A stretch of 7,800 nt of DNA from Spirosoma sp. GTDB lineage: Bacteria; Bacteroidota; Bacteroidia; Cytophagales; Spirosomataceae. Position 1 is the stretch's first letter. Every line of letters starts with the position of its first letter. Made by a program: the position numbers and the translations under genes. Positions 6,832 to 7,800 of the stretch are shown here, piece after piece. Below the pieces are notes generated by a model. The model was not told the DNA's origin. It was given only the letters and a program-made list of their open reading frames with translations, and did not search any database. The stretch covers positions 1 through 7,800 of the forward strand of contig JANXVQ010000775.1 in NCBI GenBank assembly GCA_025351545.1, read 5' to 3'.

Positions 6832-7467
6832 CTACGCCATTGCCAGCGACAGTAAATGGGCTGTATCGTTAGCCAGTTCGATGGTAAAGACAGTTGAATC
6901 GTAATCGTACTGAAGTTTGTAGAGACAAAGATTGCTATGCTCGAAATAGTCCATTCGCGAAAGGGGCTGATTGGTTAGCCAGCACAGCAGAATACGCATA
7001 GCACGACCGTGCATAGTCACCAGAATAATGTCTTCTTCAGGATGCGACAAGATGACATCAATGGCCTTTTTTTGGCGGGCAACAACCTGTTCGGGACTCT
7101 CACCACCATCGGTAGTCTGGGCGGTGTTACCCGATTCCCAGGCTTCGATCAGGCTGCGATAATACTCATTATCTAAATTGCCGGGGGCTTTACCTTCCAT
7201 TACACCCCAGCTAATTTCGTTCAGGCCGGTTAGTTTTTCGTAAGGCAATCCAAGTTCAATAAAAGGCTCGGCGGTTTGGTGGGTACGTTTTAGACCAGAG
7301 ATGTAAATCTTGCGGAATGGAACCTGCTGATAGGCCTGAAAAAATGCCTGTGCCTGCGCCCGGCCCATATCATTGAGATCTGAGTCAACGCCACTTCCCT
7401 GCACCACACCCCGCCGGTTGTAGTCGGTTTCGCCGTGGCGAATCAGATAAATTGTTTTTTGTGTCAA
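6832..7467 (-). CDS. Histidine phosphatase superfamily protein
   Basis: A phosphoglycerate-mutase-like phosphatase of the broad branch that includes CobC, GpmB and sugar- or nucleotide-phosphate phosphatases. Numbered from the start chosen here (211 aa): the RHG motif in TIYLIRHGETDYN holds Arg10 and the phospho-accepting His11. Arg61 lies in LKRTHQTA, the acidic catalytic Glu84 in NEISWGVMEG, and the second His153 in TMHGRAMR. GGESPEQVVAR (121-131) is also family-typical. No ATG exists upstream in frame before a stop at 7516-7518. TTG at 7467 gives MTQKTIYLIRHGE, the usual family N-terminus; TTG at 7491 would add eight residues and would place a 16-bp palindrome across the start. It is divergent from the thioesterase. 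The substrate cannot be told: a true cofactor-dependent mutase is less likely because of length and motifs, and a cobalamin role has no support from neighbours. Confidence 0.93.
   Translation of the reverse strand: MTQKTIYLIRHGETDYNRRGVVQGSGVDSDLNDMGRAQAQAFFQAYQQVPFRKIYISGLKRTHQTAEPFIELGLPYEKLTGLNEISWGVMEGKAPGNLDNEYYRSLIEAWESGNTAQTTDGGESPEQVVARQKKAIDVILSHPEEDIILVTMHGRAMRILLCWLTNQPLSRMDYFEHSNLCLYKLQYDYDSTVFTIELANDTAHLLSLAMA
7465..7467 (-). other. Probable TTG start codon of the phosphatase
   Basis: The minus strand has TTG here and another at 7491-7489, and no ATG in frame. I prefer 7467 because it yields a standard-length N-terminus. TTG 7491 has a GGGA about six bases upstream, so it remains a real alternative. 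Confidence 0.6.
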
Positions 7468-7476
7468 GCGTAGTGC

Positions 7477-7492
7477 TTTGCCAATTGGCAAA
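7477..7492. promoter_or_regulatory. Perfect 16-bp palindrome, candidate operator
   Basis: TTTGCCAATTGGCAAA is perfectly self-complementary with no spacer. It lies 10 bp upstream of the preferred phosphatase start and 44 bp from the divergent thioesterase start, just downstream of the predicted phosphatase transcription start. That position suits a repressor site. The binding protein is unknown. Confidence 0.55.
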
Positions 7493-7506
7493 TTTTCCCA
7501 AATTTG
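7489..7506. promoter_or_regulatory. Second inverted repeat overlapping the 16-bp palindrome
   Basis: CAAATTT (7489-7495) and AAATTTG (7500-7506) are exact complements around the spacer TCCC. The left arm shares four bases with the palindrome at 7477-7492, giving alternating TTTG/CAAA half-sites across 30 bp. It may be part of one compound operator, or chance in AT-rich sequence. Confidence 0.4.
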
Positions 7507-7510
7507 AGTG

Positions 7511-7541
7511 CAAAATTACAAAAAACGCGCTCTTTATGAAA
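7511..7541 (-). promoter_or_regulatory. Candidate Bacteroidota promoter of the phosphatase gene
   Basis: On the minus strand TAATTTTG (7518-7511) matches TAnnTTTG exactly. TTTC (7541-7538), one base from the TTTG -33 element, lies 19 nt upstream of it, a normal spacing. Predicted initiation near 7505 would give a leader of about 37 nt to TTG 7467 or about 13 nt to TTG 7491. The -33 element overlaps the first codons of the divergent gene. Confidence 0.5.
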
Positions 7542-7800
7542 GCTGGCTTTGACCTTAGTACGCTTGATTTTCTTCACACCGATTCTATCGGTACGCATCT
7601 CGGCATTGAGTTCGTTGAAGCGGGCGAAGGCTATTTGATTGCCCGTATGCCCGTTGACAAACGCACACATCAACCTTTTGGCATTTTGCACGGGGGCGCG
7701 TCGGTAGTGCTGGCCGAAACCTTGGGCAGCGTCGCTTCCTGGATGTTGCTGGACGACCCCGCTAAACAACGGGCGGTTGGTCTGGAAATCAATGCCAACC
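7536..7800 (+). CDS. Hotdog-fold acyl-CoA thioesterase, PaaI/MenI type (partial)
   Basis: The first 88 codons of a thioesterase that runs off the window edge. It hydrolyses an acyl-CoA thioester in the cytoplasm. The visible part matches the 4-hydroxybenzoyl-CoA-thioesterase branch typified by E. coli YdiI (MenI): MPVDKRTHQPFGILHGG (38-54), then ASVVLAETLGS (55-65) and GLEINAN (82-88). Catalytic Glu61 and supporting Gln46 and His52 correspond to the YdiI active-site residues, two positions earlier. About 50 residues should remain outside the window. The ATG at 7536 gives the expected N-terminus; no Shine-Dalgarno sequence is present. It is divergent from the phosphatase. In Bacteroidota such a gene often lies next to menaquinone genes, where it would release 1,4-dihydroxy-2-naphthoate from its CoA ester. 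That assignment is inferred; a phenylacetate or general acyl-CoA role is possible. Confidence 0.92.
   Translation, partial: MKAGFDLSTLDFLHTDSIGTHLGIEFVEAGEGYLIARMPVDKRTHQPFGILHGGASVVLAETLGSVASWMLLDDPAKQRAVGLEINAN

Noticed and set aside
7464..7769. 101-aa open frame on the minus strand across the thioesterase start
   Set aside because: It runs antisense to the thioesterase and overlaps the phosphatase start region; no motif supports it, whereas the plus-strand reading has an intact hotdog active site.
1..7800. Defence island, mobile element, CRISPR array or tRNA
   Set aside because: No transposase or integrase, no regularly spaced direct repeats, no cloverleaf, and no gene of a known defence family; all genes are typical chromosomal functions with similar base use.

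Overview
This is an ordinary-looking chromosomal stretch from a Bacteroidota bacterium, most likely a Cytophagales/Spirosoma-type organism. The assignment is an inference. It rests on family resemblance of the proteins, weak or absent Shine-Dalgarno sequences, several exact TAnnTTTG (Bacteroidota -7) motifs at plausible promoter positions, and a LytS/LytTR-type two-component pair of the kind common in this phylum. I see no mobile element, tRNA, rRNA, CRISPR array or defence island.

Layout. Positions 14-1666 (+) encode a heme catalase with unusual low-complexity tails. It converges on an Lrp/AsnC-family regulator (1727-2191, -), with an intrinsic hairpin terminator between them. The regulator is divergent from alanine dehydrogenase (2366-3499, +). 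Their shared 174-bp intergenic region holds three dyad-symmetric elements. One is a perfect 10-bp-arm inverted repeat that contains overlapping -7-like motifs for both directions. A strong GAAA-tetraloop terminator follows ald.

The next four genes all lie on the minus strand and may form a loose transcription unit. In transcription order they are a four-helix membrane LytS-type histidine kinase (6655-5558), its LytTR response regulator (5483-4746), a DUF3298-type lipoprotein (4676-3879) and a small conserved hypothetical protein (3854-3567). Upstream of the kinase is a 176-bp gap with a weak minus-strand terminator and a striking purine/pyrimidine strand-biased tract. Beyond it is a histidine-phosphatase-superfamily enzyme (-) that has no ATG start and probably begins at TTG 7467. 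Divergent from it, and cut by the window edge, is a MenI/PaaI-type hotdog acyl-CoA thioesterase (7536-7800, +). The short region between these two holds two overlapping inverted repeats and a candidate Bacteroidota promoter.

How the genes work together. The clearest functional pairing is the Lrp-family regulator with ald, a known arrangement in which the regulator controls alanine catabolism; the intergenic dyads are good operator candidates. The kinase and LytTR regulator form a signalling pair. Whether the lipoprotein and small hypothetical belong to that pathway is unknown. I did not find a convincing undescribed system. The observations most worth checking are the two regulatory intergenic regions, the non-ATG start and the purine-biased leader.
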